The translations under genes and the position numbers were made by a program. Below are positions 13,326 through 25,073 of a DNA stretch of 64,000 bases, in pieces. Every line of letters begins with the position of its first letter. Within the stretch, counting starts at the first letter, position 1. Under the pieces are notes generated by a model. That model saw nothing but the letters and a program-made list of their open reading frames with translations. It did no database searches and had not been told where the DNA came from. Source of the stretch: Lagopus muta (taxonomy: Eukaryota; Chordata; Aves; Galliformes; Phasianidae); contig NC_064434.1 in assembly GCF_023343835.1 (NCBI RefSeq), forward strand, positions 11,389,505-11,453,504, in the 5' to 3' direction.

Positions 13326-13349
13326 AATTAATTAATCGATTAATTAATT
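13326..13349. repeat. 24-bp perfect palindrome of TTAATTAA units
   Basis: The sequence is a perfect inverted repeat centred on ATCGAT, with arms built of ATTAATTA. Each arm offers overlapping TAAT homeodomain-type cores. The palindrome stops at 13325/13350, where the bases no longer pair. It could form a cruciform or be a paired homeodomain site, but it may also be a by-product of AT-rich simple sequence. Confidence 0.85.
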
Positions 13350-16341
13350 TACTTATTCTGGTATGTCTTTGAAAGACAGCTGAGAACATTCATCTCTGAA
13401 TTTTGAGTAGCCACTTATCACTAGTACTCTGTGCTTCCACATAAAGCCAAGGAAAATAGGAAAGCTCACAATGAAGTATAACCCTCCATATGTGTCACCA
13501 AAAATATGAACATGCAATTTATCATTTCATATGCTGAAGATTTTACCTTCCATAATAAGGGAGTAAATATCACCTCATCCAGAGTAGCAATGAATTATGT
13601 GTTACTTAAACATGCCTATCACTTCAGGCTAGAGATAGGGAAATTGTTCAGAAGTTCAGATCAAATACTCTGAGACCATTTTAACATTCCTTTCAACTGT
13701 TTACTCTGGTCTGAAGCACATTTAAAACCCTCAATTTGGAGTGGACAACAGCACTTCTAGCAGGACACAGCAATGGCTGAAAGTACATTTATGAAAATCT
13801 TTCTTATATTTGCAGTCTATCTTCTCATCCAAGTAGTTATGTCTACTTAAAAAAAGTCTGAAAGTCAAGATCAATCAATCTTCACTGCAGAACTTAATGC
13901 CAGCTTAGGACTTTTGTAACACTGAAGGGTTACTGTAATTTACTGATTCTAGAAGGAATAATAAAGCAAAGCTCATGTAATATAAGCAACTATATGAAAT
14001 ACTAAAATAATCTGTGTTTAGAATTGCAAAGATAGAAAAGAAAATGTTTAGGAACAAAATGGCATCACATATGCAGAAATATTAATTTGCCAGAGAAACA
14101 TCGAATTTCTTAAGCATTGCAAGAAACCTTAAAAAAAAATATTAATTTGTTCATTTAAAACATTTTCCTTTCTCTACTTAATGATTACTTCTACTAGGAT
14201 AGTCAGTCCTAAGAGAACATTACTCCACTGCTTAAAACTAAGAGGAAAACATAGGAAAATAGCTTTACAGGATTTATTTTTGCAGCCTTCATGGAAGACA
14301 AAAGCAGAAGGAAAGGGAGTAGGATCAGGGATTTTTGATATTTTAATCTAATTCAGGTAATGAATTATGAAGGTGATTGTTGGCAAAGGTTTTCCCAGCT
14401 CAGATCTTACTGTGTTTGCTGGGGTAAAGAGGAGAGAGGGAAAGAGGAACAAAAGAGTTACAGTGTTTGGAAGATTGGCTCAGGACCCTGGAATATGTTT
14501 GTGGTGAGTTGCTGTTCTTGGAGATAGTCGTGTCTCTAAGCAACAAGATCTATAATATGCACTCTCACCAACACAAAGTGAATTGCCTCAAATCTGAATA
14601 AATTTTAAGTCAGATCTGAATCTTTATTTAGCGATATTAGCGATTGCTTTATTATCACAGTAAGTAGGGAAATAAATATTGTCATGGTTTTTAAATCCTC
14701 TTCAAGTTTGATATTGTTCAGTATTCATATGAGAATATCTAGGAATTACTTGTATTCAGAGTTCTGACTAATGCTCAAAATTACCATGTAGGCAATGTCT
14801 TCACCTGTAATAATCATCTGATTTCCTTTCAGAGATCAGTGATGTCAGAATGCAGAGATCCCTGGATTATATGGTATTCAGTTCTGCTATATTTTATGTG
14901 AAATATCTATTTTTTCGGTGCTTGTGATCTGTACAACACTAGAGATTATAAATATAATAATATGTGCATGTCTCTTGAGAATAAATTCTAGCAGATATAA
15001 CTTGGCTTGAATTATGCAAGAAAAGTCTTTTACAATTCCATTAGAAGCAGTCTTCTAAATTTCTGCAAGCAAACATGAAATATGTTATAAGTATTCCAGT
15101 TGCTATAAAATGGGACAAAAAATAGATTTCAGTATGTCTACTAATTCAATACATTACATCAATTATCATCAATACAATTTATGACAAAATTTACAGACTG
15201 TTTATTTCCCATGCTGAGTGAACTGGTGTAGAGCCACTTCAGCTGGGCTACTGGCTGTTACCTTCTTGGAGGAGACCTCCCAAATTTCTCTGGGACCAGT
15301 CTGAAGCTTTTCCCAGCTGCATCCTGAAGTGACAGTGCTCCCTGGCTTTTCTCTGTCTCTCAGCAGTACTTTCCCTTTTCCTCCATCAAATCTAGTTTAA
15401 AGCTCTGGTGATGAGCCCATTCGGCCTGCTGCCAAGTATATTCTTGTTCCTCCTGATCAGTTGTGTCCCATCTGACACTGAAGGTGTGTTCAAGATCATA
15501 TTACTTAAAAGCCTGAGAATGAAACCAAACACAAAACCATTAATTCAACTGGTCTGCTCTTCTCTTTCTGTCTGAACCTCAGTCTTCAATTGAGAGGACT
15601 GAGGAGTATACTACCTGTGCTCCCAATCCCTTCAACATTATTTCTCTTTGCAGTTACCAAGGGCAAATATAGGAATGGGATTCAAGTTATTGAAAAAAAA
15701 TGCCATCTGTTACTATTTATTAAATGACACAGGACTTGCTGGGGACTTGTATTGTTGTAGTGATTTTGGCAGGCTAAGTATAATGCTCTGGGGTATCTCA
15801 TACATTATTAGGTGCTTATATGCAGGTCAATATATCAGACTTTTAGTTTTATTGATTATAACCAGAACTTTAGACACTAAACACACATATACGTAGAAAT
15901 CTAAGTGTGGGCATCTCCATGTGAAGATGATAACCGTCCTAGATATCCTTCTACAAGAACATTAGAGAGCTGATGTAGTTTTCCTTACCTTGGCATGTAG
16001 GATTCTGGTATGTCTTAAATGTTCAACCTGGTTTCTGCCTGCTGCTCCAAAATTGCTTGGATCTACATCATATTCAATTCTTTTAAATCTTCAAATCATG
16101 TTAAATGCTTTCAAATACCCTCAGACACCCCCAAAAGCTCTGAATGCGTATATGTGAGTAAGTATGTGAATATTTTATGTTTATCAATCCTTTTATGACA
16201 CAAAATGGTTCAGCAAGCACCTGACATCCATAATTTCTCATGGCACTAAGTAGCTTTAAGATTCAATCTCGTTTTTTTTTTCTCCCTTCTTTGTGGCATC
16301 TCTTACATAGTGTGGTCTCTGCTTTCAGATAGTTTAAATGG

Positions 16342-16560
16342 TATTCATCTGACCTATTTTAGACATCTTCATCTGATCAGGTCACAGTAGACTAATTTTA
16401 TGGTCAAGGAGTCTAAGACACATTTCTAGACTGCAATTAAACTCATCCTAAAGTATGTGGCTGAAATAGGTCAAATGAATCACATGCCCATTTCTCTTCA
16501 TTGTCTCTGAAGTATGGCTAGCTCAGATGTGAAGATCTAAAGTTAGGTCAGATGAATCAC
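16342..16560. repeat. inverted repeat with a cluster of AGGTCA half-sites
   Basis: The arm at 16342-16376 contains ATTCATCTGACCTA, and the arm at 16523-16560 is its imperfect reverse complement, with TAGGTCAGATGAAT matching 14 of 14. A third related copy, TAGGTCAAATGAATCAC, lies at 16467-16483. As a result AGGTCA or its complement occurs four times: 16350-16355 (minus), 16379-16384, 16468-16473 and 16545-16550 (plus). AGGTCA is the nuclear-receptor half-site. The arrangement may be a regulatory cluster or the decayed ends of a small palindromic DNA transposon. I do not recognise a named family. Confidence 0.55.
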
Positions 16561-17353
16561 GTTATATGGTATCCCTCAAGGACAGAGTTGGAGGGAGGAG
16601 TTGCATTCCTTCTAGTGATTTGTTACCACAGTGTCTGGGGATGTCAGAAGTCAGAATGATTATTTCTATTCATATGTTCTTATGATTTATAAGTCTTAAC
16701 ATATGAAGAGTTTCACACTGAAACAATAGGTACAAGTTGCATATACTACATTTATATTGGCTTTATATCTTTCTGTGCTCTTTAGGCTAAATATGAGAAA
16801 ATGGCAAGCATTTGATGCAGCATACAGTGAAACAGATAGACAATGACTTACTGTGCATAAAACATACCACTGCAAGTTTGTGTCTCAGAGAAGGTAATCA
16901 AAGAGATTTGAACTCATGTAGCTGGTTTATATCAGAATAATAATCACTATCATGTGCTCATGAGATCTTGATCTGGTGCTAGGAATCCTAAAAATAAACT
17001 TACAATATTCTCTAACTAAAGACTCAAAATTTAATAACGCCATGCTGGGATGAATATTTTATTAACTGCTTTGCTCAGTATAGAAGAAAACTTAAAGAAT
17101 CTCCCTTTTGCCACAATTCATCAAATATTCAGTTCTTCAAATGCAATTAATTATAAAACTGGATAGAAAGCAGATTAGTGAAATTCTCCAAGGGCGATGC
17201 AAATAACTGGTGTAATCTGAAAGTCCAGACAACAGGAGAAAAAGAAGTAGAAAGTAGAAACAAGTAGGCTGAGACCGTTCCACTGTCAAACTGGCTTCAC
17301 TGTCAAGAAAACTGTACAGCTTAACTGCACGTGGCCATGACAATAGCAGATAA

Positions 17354-17605
17354 TCACACAGAATCACAAGGTTGGAAACGACCTGCAAGATCATCTAGTC
17401 CAACCACCCTCCCATTCCTATTAGTACCACAAGCTACTAAACCATCTCTTGTAGCTCCTCATCCAGGCGCCTCTTGAACACTGCCAGGGACGGCGACTCC
17501 ACCACCTCCCTGGGCAGCCATTCCAGTGCCTGACCACTCTTTGAGAGAAAAAGTTTCTCCTAATATCCAACCTAAACCTCCTCTGGTATAACTTCTGGCC
17601 GTAAT
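17354..17605 (-). mobile_element. CR1 LINE fragment
   Basis: The left edge CACAGAATCACAAGGTTGG is a CR1 3' end in antisense. It is followed by GATCATCTAGTCCAACC, CTCTTGAACACTGCCAGGGA, CCACCTCCCTGGGCAGCC and CCAACCTAAACCTCC. The GAACACTGCCAGGGA landmark marks a subfamily different from the copies at 1594 and 51311. It is 5'-truncated at about 17605 and only the 3'-terminal 250 bp are present. Confidence 0.9.
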
Positions 17606-18979
17606 GTTTCTAAAACTTAGGGAAGCGAACAACCATGTAATTACAGGAAAGTCAAAACTCCTTCCTGGAGCAATTAAGGAACAAGAAATTCATGTAAGAA
17701 GGAAAGAAGGGAGCACTGAATCAGAGTATGCTTCAAAGCTACTTCTGAGGAACTATACCAGAATTTGGATCTTGTGCAGCCTCAATATTTAATACTGAAG
17801 GAGGTACATATATTATCCTTAACCAGAGGATTGTGAAGCATCCATCTGCTGGCCAGACAAAGAAGAGAAAGCTTTAGAATCTAAATACTGCATAAATACA
17901 TGTGTTCTTATATTTACATTAAAACTGTGTTTTATAAGCTTTTATAGCAGTATTGTTTATCTTTGTTCCTGTGCCTTCACAATGAGAAGACTGCTCTTTT
18001 TCAGCTCCCAGTTGGGTGATCTGGTTCTGTTCTCCATTCCATCAGTTGGAACTTGTAACAGTTGAATATTATAGCAATGGATAAAAAATTAATTATGTTC
18101 AACACCTTGCTGTTTCACATGAATTGAAAACAGAGACGCAGAAGATGAAGTTTCATAGAAGGGAAAGAAAGTGAGATAGAGAAGACATCTTGTGTTTGGC
18201 AGTAGTCAGGGAGGTATGGATCCATATTAAAAGTGAGATTTTTTGTTGCCTATGACTATTTTTTTGCTCTGCCTTCAAAGCACATAAGTGATATACTATA
18301 ATATGCCTTTTCACTATACCTTCAAGTATTCTGTATCATCTACAAGCACCGCGTCTCTGGGAAGGTTATGAATATTGCAGTGCTTTTACTGCTTTGAATT
18401 TTTCACCCTATATTTTCCAGAACAAACCAAGGGAACAAGGAAAAAAAAATAAACAAATGTATTCAAATGAAAGATGACCTCTATTAAAAAAAAATTCATT
18501 TTGAAATAAGCCAGTAGTCCTCCTAGGAATGTTCTTTTACAAATATTGTCGCAGTTGGAATGAATACCTCTTGCAGCCTAAGCCTGCTACCATAACTGGT
18601 CTGACTTCATTATAAAGCAGACCAACAGGAAAAAAAAAAAAAGTAGCAACATTTTAGACACATGATGACTCTTAAGGGCTATACTTGACTACAACACAAG
18701 CATCTAATGTTCCTAGTGTCACTTTCTACAGGCTACGCTTTAGTGTGTGCAGTATTATTTTTTTTTTTAAGCTCAAATTTCGCTTCATCTTTTGTAAGAC
18801 TTTTTTAGAACTGGGTGGATGGCAGCTGCCAACATCCATGTTTGCCAATTCTTTGAACAGTTATGCCTTTTCTCAAGTGACTTCTTTGGTTGCAGCTGGG
18901 ACACCAGCCCTAGGCTTTTTTTTTTTTTTTTTTTTTTTTTAATGTTTGTATTAAAAAAGCCAGCTGAAAACATTGAATT
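17606..18979. other. gene-free region
   Basis: No gene is seen. Short A-runs occur near 18443 and 18630, and a 25-bp poly-T tract at 18916-18940 lies about 40 bp left of the next CR1 end. Frames that read through the poly-T are low-complexity artefacts. Confidence 0.55.
18916..18940. repeat. poly-T tract (25 bp)
   Basis: An uninterrupted T run lies 40 bp from the 3' end of the antisense CR1 at 18980. CR1 tails are short octamer-like repeats rather than poly-A, so this tract is probably unrelated to that insertion. Confidence 0.95.
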
Positions 18980-19672
18980 ATAGAATCATAGAATCCTCAG
19001 AGTTGGAAGGGACCTTTAGAGGTCATCTAGTCCAACCCCCCTGCATGAATGGGGATACCACAGCTAGATTAGGTTCCCCAGGGCCTGATCCAGCCTTGCT
19101 TTGAAAGTCTCCAGGGACAAGGCATCTAGCAAATCTCTGGGCAGCCTGTTCCACTGCCTCACCACCCTCACTGTAAATGACCTCTTCCTTATATCTGATG
19201 TAAATCTCTCCTCTATAAGCTTGAAAACATTTCCCTTGTTCTATCACAATAGACTTAGCTAAAGAGCCTTTCCCTTTCTTTCCTGAAGCTCCCCTTTAGA
19301 CACTGAAAGGCTGCCCTCGGGTCACCTAGCAGCCTTCTATTTTACAGCCTGAAGAGCACAGCTCTCTCAGCCTGTCCTCATAGCAGAGGTATTTCATTCC
19401 ATGGATGATTTTTGAGGCCCTTCTCTGGATGCACTCCAACAGGTCTATGTCTTTCCTGTACTGAGGACTCCACATCTGGAAGCAGTACTCCAGGTGAGCC
19501 CTCAGCAGCACAGAATAGAGGGGCAGGATCACCTCCCTTGAGCTGCTGACTATTCTTTTGATGTAGCCCAGGATACAGTTGGCTTTCTGGGCTGTGAGGG
19601 CACATTATTGGCTCATGTCCAGCTTCTCATCCACCATTACACCAGGTTTTTCAGCAGGGCTGTGCTCAATCC
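18980..19672 (-). mobile_element. CR1 LINE fragment with reverse transcriptase remnant
   Basis: The left edge ATAGAATCATAGAATCCTC is the antisense CR1 3' end, followed by GTTGGAAGGGACC, GGTCATCTAGTCCAACCCCC, GGGCAGCCTGTTCCACTGCC and CTCTCAGCCTGTCCTCATAG. The minus-strand frame at 19326-19532 still reads as the C-terminal part of CR1 ORF2. Recognisable stretches include LRAHLEYCFQMWSPQYRKD and LECIQRRASKIIHG. Frame breaks on both sides of this stretch show that the copy is dead. It ends near 19672, where a second CR1 segment begins. Confidence 0.9.
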
Positions 19673-19800
19673 TGTCTGTCCCCTTCTTTCCTGTAGCTGC
19701 TCTTCAGAAAGTGAAAGGCCACTATCATGTCACCTTGGAGCCTTCTCTTCTCCAGTCTGAAAAGCCCCAGGTCTCTCAGCCTATCCATGAGTCTTTAAAG
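19673..19800 (-). mobile_element. second CR1 segment abutting the previous one
   Basis: CTTCTTTCCTGTAGCTGCTC to CTCTCAGCCTATCCATGAG repeats an internal CR1 block already present at about 19275-19385 (CTTTCTTTCCTGAAGCTCCC to CTCTCAGCCTGTCCTCATAG), with different substitutions. It is therefore a separate CR1 piece placed in the same orientation directly after the first. Nested insertion, tandem duplication or recombination between copies could have produced it. It lacks both termini. Confidence 0.75.
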
Positions 19801-21609
19801 AATAAAATCCATATAAGGCTTGATCAAGAGCTGACATGTATTTACAGCTGCCTACGAACATTTGACTTGTGGTAGATACTGTGGTACATCTCTGTATGAC
19901 TGCAGGCTACATGCGGGTCTCTGCAGCAAGAAAACAGGAAAGGCACACTGCTGGGCTGTTAGAAACACTGACTTCTGATGAAAATTCATAACAGGTATGT
20001 ACTAAAAAAGATCACTGGATTTTTTTATACCTGTTTAGAAAAATAATTCCTATTTTCTGACATAACCAATGAGAAGACAGAGGTCAGGAGATTATGCCAG
20101 GAGAACAGATGGACCTTCTACTCCAGCTGCTCCCTACACATCATCTGAAGTGCATAAATTCCCACCCCTTCCCATGGTGACTTCTGCAGTAGTGAATGAG
20201 AAGAGCTCCATGATCCACATTCATCACATTAGGAAACAATACTGATGAAATTTTGAGGCATCTGTAAAATAAAGAGTGGATTTTGAGAACTGCTTCCCAA
20301 ACTAAGCTACAACATTTCAGCCTTAGATCCAATTAACACCACTTGCATTCATCCCTACAGGCATCAGATGTATGTTTTCAGATGACATCTCCTACAAGAA
20401 GGTAAATTTCTGTAATGATGTTACATTTTTTCTCAAATATATTGTAAGATTTCTTCTTTCTTTCATAACACATACCCCTGCTACAGCTCTATCAATATTC
20501 CTAGCCTGTTAATGCTCATCTCAGCAGCTCCTTCAGGCCACCACAGCTGTTAAACCTTGCGGAACTTCTACTGTGCATTGTGGAGCACAGACCTAACACA
20601 ACAGGCTGTGAAAGGAAAAAAGGGATGAAGAGCCTCATTTTCCTTCGTGTATGCAGGTAGTGTTTCTGTAATTAAAGCTACCAGAGACTTTCTTCATAAG
20701 ATTCTCCTGCAACTCCCTCAAGATCCATTCCCAAAATTCATTAAAACAACTTTTGCAGTGTTTTTCTTATGTACTGTTCCATTTAGTAGCATGGAAAGAA
20801 ATATAATCTTAGAGAACAATTATTTGTGAAAAAATGGATTTTTGCTGTTCTTTAAATTGTCCTAATAACATGGGTTATGTTATATATGCAAGCATTTCAA
20901 AAATAGTTCCTTTGATTTCATTTCAGCTATTCCAGCTTACGTTAACATGAACAGCCCTTTAACAGGACTATGTAGCTACAGTGTTGTTAACCCTGTGACT
21001 TCAAAAGAGAGTTATCACTAGTAGAGTTCTTTTGGGTTTGGGCACAAGAAAAGACCTCAGTTTTAAAGGAGATCAGAATGCTCAGGCTTATTTAAGAGAA
21101 CAATATAAATATCACTGTACATTTTTAACTGTAACTTCATGCTTCATGTTTTTATATAGATCTCCCCTTGGTGTGTTTGTGACTTTTCACAAACATTGCA
21201 ATTTAGAAGTCTGGTGCCAGCTAACTTTGCCTTGTATCGTTTTTTTCAATGACAAGAATGTGCGCACATGTGTTTCCTGCTTGAGGTGAGGTTCATATTT
21301 ACAGGATATGGAAAGTTAGCATGACATAAGTAATGACTGTGTAGAAGGAAATCCACTTTCGTTAACAGGCATCCTATTTATTTTACTCATTCTGCTGTCA
21401 CCTTGCATGACACCCCGCATATCATTTCAGACAGACACCAAAGAAAGCTTGGTGAAAGCTTTCTGCAGAGAAAATGGAAACTTTGACCAAGAGAAATATA
21501 AAACAACAACAAAAAGCGCCAACCAACAACAACAACAAAAAAAACCATGACCACAATAGCAAAGGAGATATGCACTGAGTTTACCCTGGGAAAAAATATA
21601 CCACTTAGA
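19801..21609. other. gene-free region
   Basis: No gene or interspersed repeat is recognised. Open frames of 60-98 codons are unremarkable. A CAA-rich simple repeat at 21502-21544 is listed separately. Confidence 0.55.
21502..21544. repeat. (CAA)n-rich simple repeat
   Basis: Two CAA/ACA trinucleotide runs are separated by AAAGCGCC and end in a short A run. Confidence 0.85.
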
Positions 21610-21925
21610 TCACAGAATCACACAGAATCACAGAATACAGAATGGATAGGGTTGAAAGGGACCTCAAGAATCATGAATCTCCAACCCCCCCTTGCCACAG
21701 GCAGGGGCACCAACCTCCACGTTTAATACTAGACCAGGCTGCCCAGGGCCCCGTCCAGTCTGGCCTCTAAGGATGGGGCATCCACAACCTCTCTGGGCAG
21801 CCTGTTCCAGCACTCTCCTTGTAGAAAACTTCCCCCTGACATCCAACCTAAATCTTCCCTCCCTCAACATAAAACCATTTCCCCTTGTCCTGCAGTTATC
21901 TACCCTTTCAAAGAGATCCTTTCCA
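21610..21925 (-). mobile_element. CR1 LINE fragment
   Basis: The left edge has tandem CACAGAATCA units, the typical CR1 3' terminal repeat in antisense. Then follow GGTTGAAAGGGACCTCAAG, AGACCAGGCTGCCCAGGGCC, ACAACCTCTCTGGGCAGCC, CTTCCCCCTGACATCCAACC and CCATTTCCCCTTGTCCTGCA. The fragment resembles the copy at 55546 but ends sooner, near 21925. The 151-codon + strand frame starting at 21692 is antisense to the LINE and then runs into low-complexity sequence, so it is not a gene. A 68-codon minus frame retains an [16 protein letters not shown] ORF2 C-terminal stretch. Confidence 0.93.
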
Positions 21926-22020
21926 CATCTGTCCTCATTCAGTCATTCAGTTCCTACGGCATCCATTGGTCACACTCAAAGTTTACCCAGGCAGATGATA
22001 TCAAATTATTTGTTTAAATT

Positions 22021-22071
22021 AAAAAAAAAAAAAAAAAGTTGCAAAAATTCTTTTTTTTTTTTTTTTTTTTT
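22021..22071. repeat. poly-A (17) and poly-T (21) facing each other
   Basis: An A17 run at 22021-22037 is separated by a 13-bp spacer from a T21 run at 22051-22071. On either strand the RNA or single strand could fold into an A-T hairpin with a 13-nt loop. Confidence 0.9.
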
Positions 22072-22157
22072 ACCCACTGCATTTTACTCACTGAGAGACC
22101 GGCCTGCTTTCAAAAACTTCTTTCCAAAATCTCTTAAATGTGGTTGATGCTTAATTC

Positions 22158-22192
22158 TTGATGCAGTGGCTGAGATTGATGCAGTGGCTGAG
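22158..22192. repeat. tandem duplication, 18-bp period
   Basis: TTGATGCAGTGGCTGAG occurs twice with one A between the copies. It is a small, recent-looking duplication in otherwise unique DNA. Confidence 0.9.
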
Positions 22193-24834
22193 GAAAGACT
22201 CCCAGTCAGCAGAAAAACAGAGAGGCTGAGATTGGACCATGATCTACAGCAGCCATCTACAGGATCACTGTGGGTGAAGGAAGAAAGAAGTTTATATTTA
22301 CAAATCTCCAAAAAAGGGTCCCAGAGACCCAGTCGCCATGTTAGAAATGTCACATTCAAGCCAGTGGCTGGATTCTCGATGACAGGGAAACCACAGCGCT
22401 GGCTGATACTCTAAATGAGGACTAAGAACAACTCAGTTAAAGGAAATTGTTTTTTGTGCATTTAACATGATGCAAGCCCTCTACGCTTAAATACTGAGTT
22501 CCACTTGGTTGCAACACAAAGCACTGAAATCAGAATGAAAATGATAAATTCTAAGTGGTGCAGAGATTCATATATAAGGAGTTTGTTTAGGGTTTCTATA
22601 AAACCAGTGGGGAAAATAAATAAAGATTTAAGGTTTGCATTTTTATTTTGAAATTGAAATAAACTTGCTGCTGCTTTCACACGAGCTTATAATCACTTGC
22701 AACTTTTGCAAAGACCATAACACTGAAATTTAAAAGGATGGAGCTCATTCAGAGCATAAATTATATTCTGGGAAGAAAAATTTTTCCATAAGTCAGCTCA
22801 TATGACTGAATTAAGAGCCATGGAATAACATTCCTCTGCTCTATGACGCATTAATTTAATACTGCACCATGACACGGATCACTGAAAATGATCATTTCCA
22901 GAGCTATGGAAGAGCTTATTGCTGATTAGAAATCACAGCCCATAACTGAATTTTGGTACAGAAGACTGAAAATAAGTTTAATAATCTGAAATTTTGGCTT
23001 TTGATTAAAAAAACAAACAAACGTGAGAATGGTTCACTAGTTACTAAAATACACTGAGCTTTACAGCAGCAAGAGCGTGTAGACTTTACTTGACTAACAA
23101 AAATATAGGCGGTAACAAATTATGTTTCTGTGAAGAACAGGGGAGGAGAGATGCCTACTGAAACCTGATGCTGTCTTTGAACTTTACAGTTTTGACTTAA
23201 TAAGCTCTGTGCTGTTGCGGCTCAGCACAAAGCTGTCACTAAGGGAAGATTTGTTTCACAGCAGAGTCGCTTTATTAAAAATCCGCAGCATTTCCATAAA
23301 GTCCTGATTCAGAACCAGAAGGAGGAGTTACGCTGAACTTGACTGCTGACCTGACAGTGAGAATGGAGCTATTGTACCCAGCACTGAATATGCAGATCTG
23401 TGCTGCCTCTTTCTGAGCTTCACATGGCAGTCGCCCTTGGAGAGAGAGGAACCCTTCAGAGATCTGAAAGTTGCTGACTGCCAGAGACTGAAACCCTGAA
23501 CAAGACCCTGATAGGTAGGTTCCAGAGCCATTAAGATGTTAAAATACAACTTTTAACCTCGCTCCTCTTTTCTCCGTTTGCTGTATGATAATCAATGGAT
23601 TGCAAATCACATACAGCAGCTTGGCTCATGTCGTCATCTTTGTGCTATTTAGCAAACTACAAGCTAGATGTGGTTGATTAATGGTAAAGTTTGTCAGGGA
23701 AGCAGAGCTGGAAATGCCTTTCTGGTACTGCATGAAATGAACCTGCTCATTTGGTTAAAACACTAATTACCTTATTGATTCATTTGCATTAAGCCTTCTC
23801 TCTGAACTACTTTAGTTGGTGGAAAGGAGTTAATAAAAATTCATTCCAGACAAAATCTGATACAAAGTAATGCTGGGGAAGGAAAAACTGTAATGGTATG
23901 ACTTTTGTCGTTGGTTGTGTGGCATTCCCTATCACTGTGGAACTTTCAGGGTAAAGAAAACACCATTTGTAATCACTGGATGCACAAAGCAAACACACAG
24001 AAAGAAATGTCATGCCCTTGTCCTGAACCTCAACAAAAGGCAGAACTCCTCTCTGCTCTGTGCACAGGCTCAGGAAAACCAGCCTCCACCTAAGTCATGT
24101 GTGAGATTTTGGCACTATTTCAAACTCCATGATGAAGATGGAGCTCCTTGCGATCTGATTCAGTTATGATGGCAAACAATTATCCTATTTGTTTTCTCCC
24201 GTGCCACTGAAGTCATAGAGGTTGTGTTATCCACAAAATTTTTAAATGCTTTCTTCTGTTTTCATCATGACAGAATTCTCTTGTTAGGCCTGTGCTAAAA
24301 CACAGCTCTCAGCTCATTCCTACAGCATCTCTTATAGGTGTTACCCTGTAAGAGTAAGCCATCTCTTGTATGCAAAGAAATGCAGAAAATACACTGAAAA
24401 ACTTGAAGCAGAAAATATGCTTCAGTCCTACTATGAGATCTATAAACACCTGACAAAAATTTTTATGTTTCATTTGTTTTATGCAAAATTAATTGTTCTA
24501 TAATTCAGTGCTCAGTTGTTTCTTCTAACAGCTGAATTAACATATTTCTTGTCATGGGAGAAATAGCTTTCAGCTGTCACCTATTAATGAGTTAGAAAAG
24601 ACTGTTTGCATATCATCTTGTCAAATACTTGGATTGTTTTTCACCATAGTAACAAAGCTGAAACAACTGTACAAGGTAGAACTGCAGAATGTCTAACTAG
24701 GACTGCTGCAAGAAGCAATGCCAAAGCCAGAAACACTTTTGATTTCAAGAAACATCTGGTTGCTGCTAGAAAGTGAGGAGCTTTTCTCACAAGGAACATA
24801 ATCTAAATAGGTTTAGTTTAGATGTTGGTGGGTT

Positions 24835-24936
24835 TTGATCTGGTGGGTGGCTATTCTGTCTGTGGCAGGTGAGTTGGAGCTGCGTCAGCTTTAAGGACCC
24901 TTCCAACGCAAAACCTTTTTATGACTCCATGATCCT
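24835..24936 (+). mobile_element. CR1 LINE 3' end fragment, degraded
   Basis: CTGTGGCAGGTGAGTTGGAG, TTTAAGGACCCTTCCAACGC and TATGACTCCATGAT correspond in order to the sense-strand CR1 3' end (GGCAGGGGGGTTGGA, AAGGTCCCTTCCAACCC, TTCTATGATTCTATGAT). Only about the last 100 bp are recognisable and they are diverged, so this is an old copy. Confidence 0.75.
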
Positions 24937-25073
24937 GGACTTGAGCACCTGCTTTAGGATAAGTGGCATTATGAGGCAAATGGAAGAAAGTAAGGTGGAG
25001 TAAGGTATTTATTTTTCATTCATAGTAACTGATGGGAAAAAACAGATGATTTAATGTCTATTGAATACGGCTA
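24937..25073. other. spacer between two sense CR1 fragments
   Basis: This is short unique-looking sequence with no feature recognised. Confidence 0.6.

Larger units (their letters stand above)
9626..17353. other. gene-free AT-rich region
   Basis: No gene and no recognisable CR1 is seen for almost 8 kb. The largest open frame is 107 codons on the + strand at 10871-11194, with unremarkable composition and no homology that I recognise. Simple repeats, a 24-bp palindrome, a CTCF-like motif and a half-site cluster inside this stretch are listed separately. Confidence 0.55.
21926..24834. other. gene-free region with one conserved-looking block
   Basis: No gene is supported. A poly-A/poly-T pair and a short tandem repeat are listed separately. 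The part at about 22738-22970 is free of homopolymers and repeats and has dense TAAT, CATTAATTTAAT and GATTAGAAATCA cores, which is the texture of conserved non-coding elements; this is an impression only. Open frames of 68-91 codons have no recognisable family. Confidence 0.5.

Noticed and set aside
21692..22147. 151-codon + strand open frame
   Set aside because: It is antisense to a CR1 fragment and then continues through poly-A and poly-T runs (poly-Lys and poly-Phe), so it is a repeat artefact.
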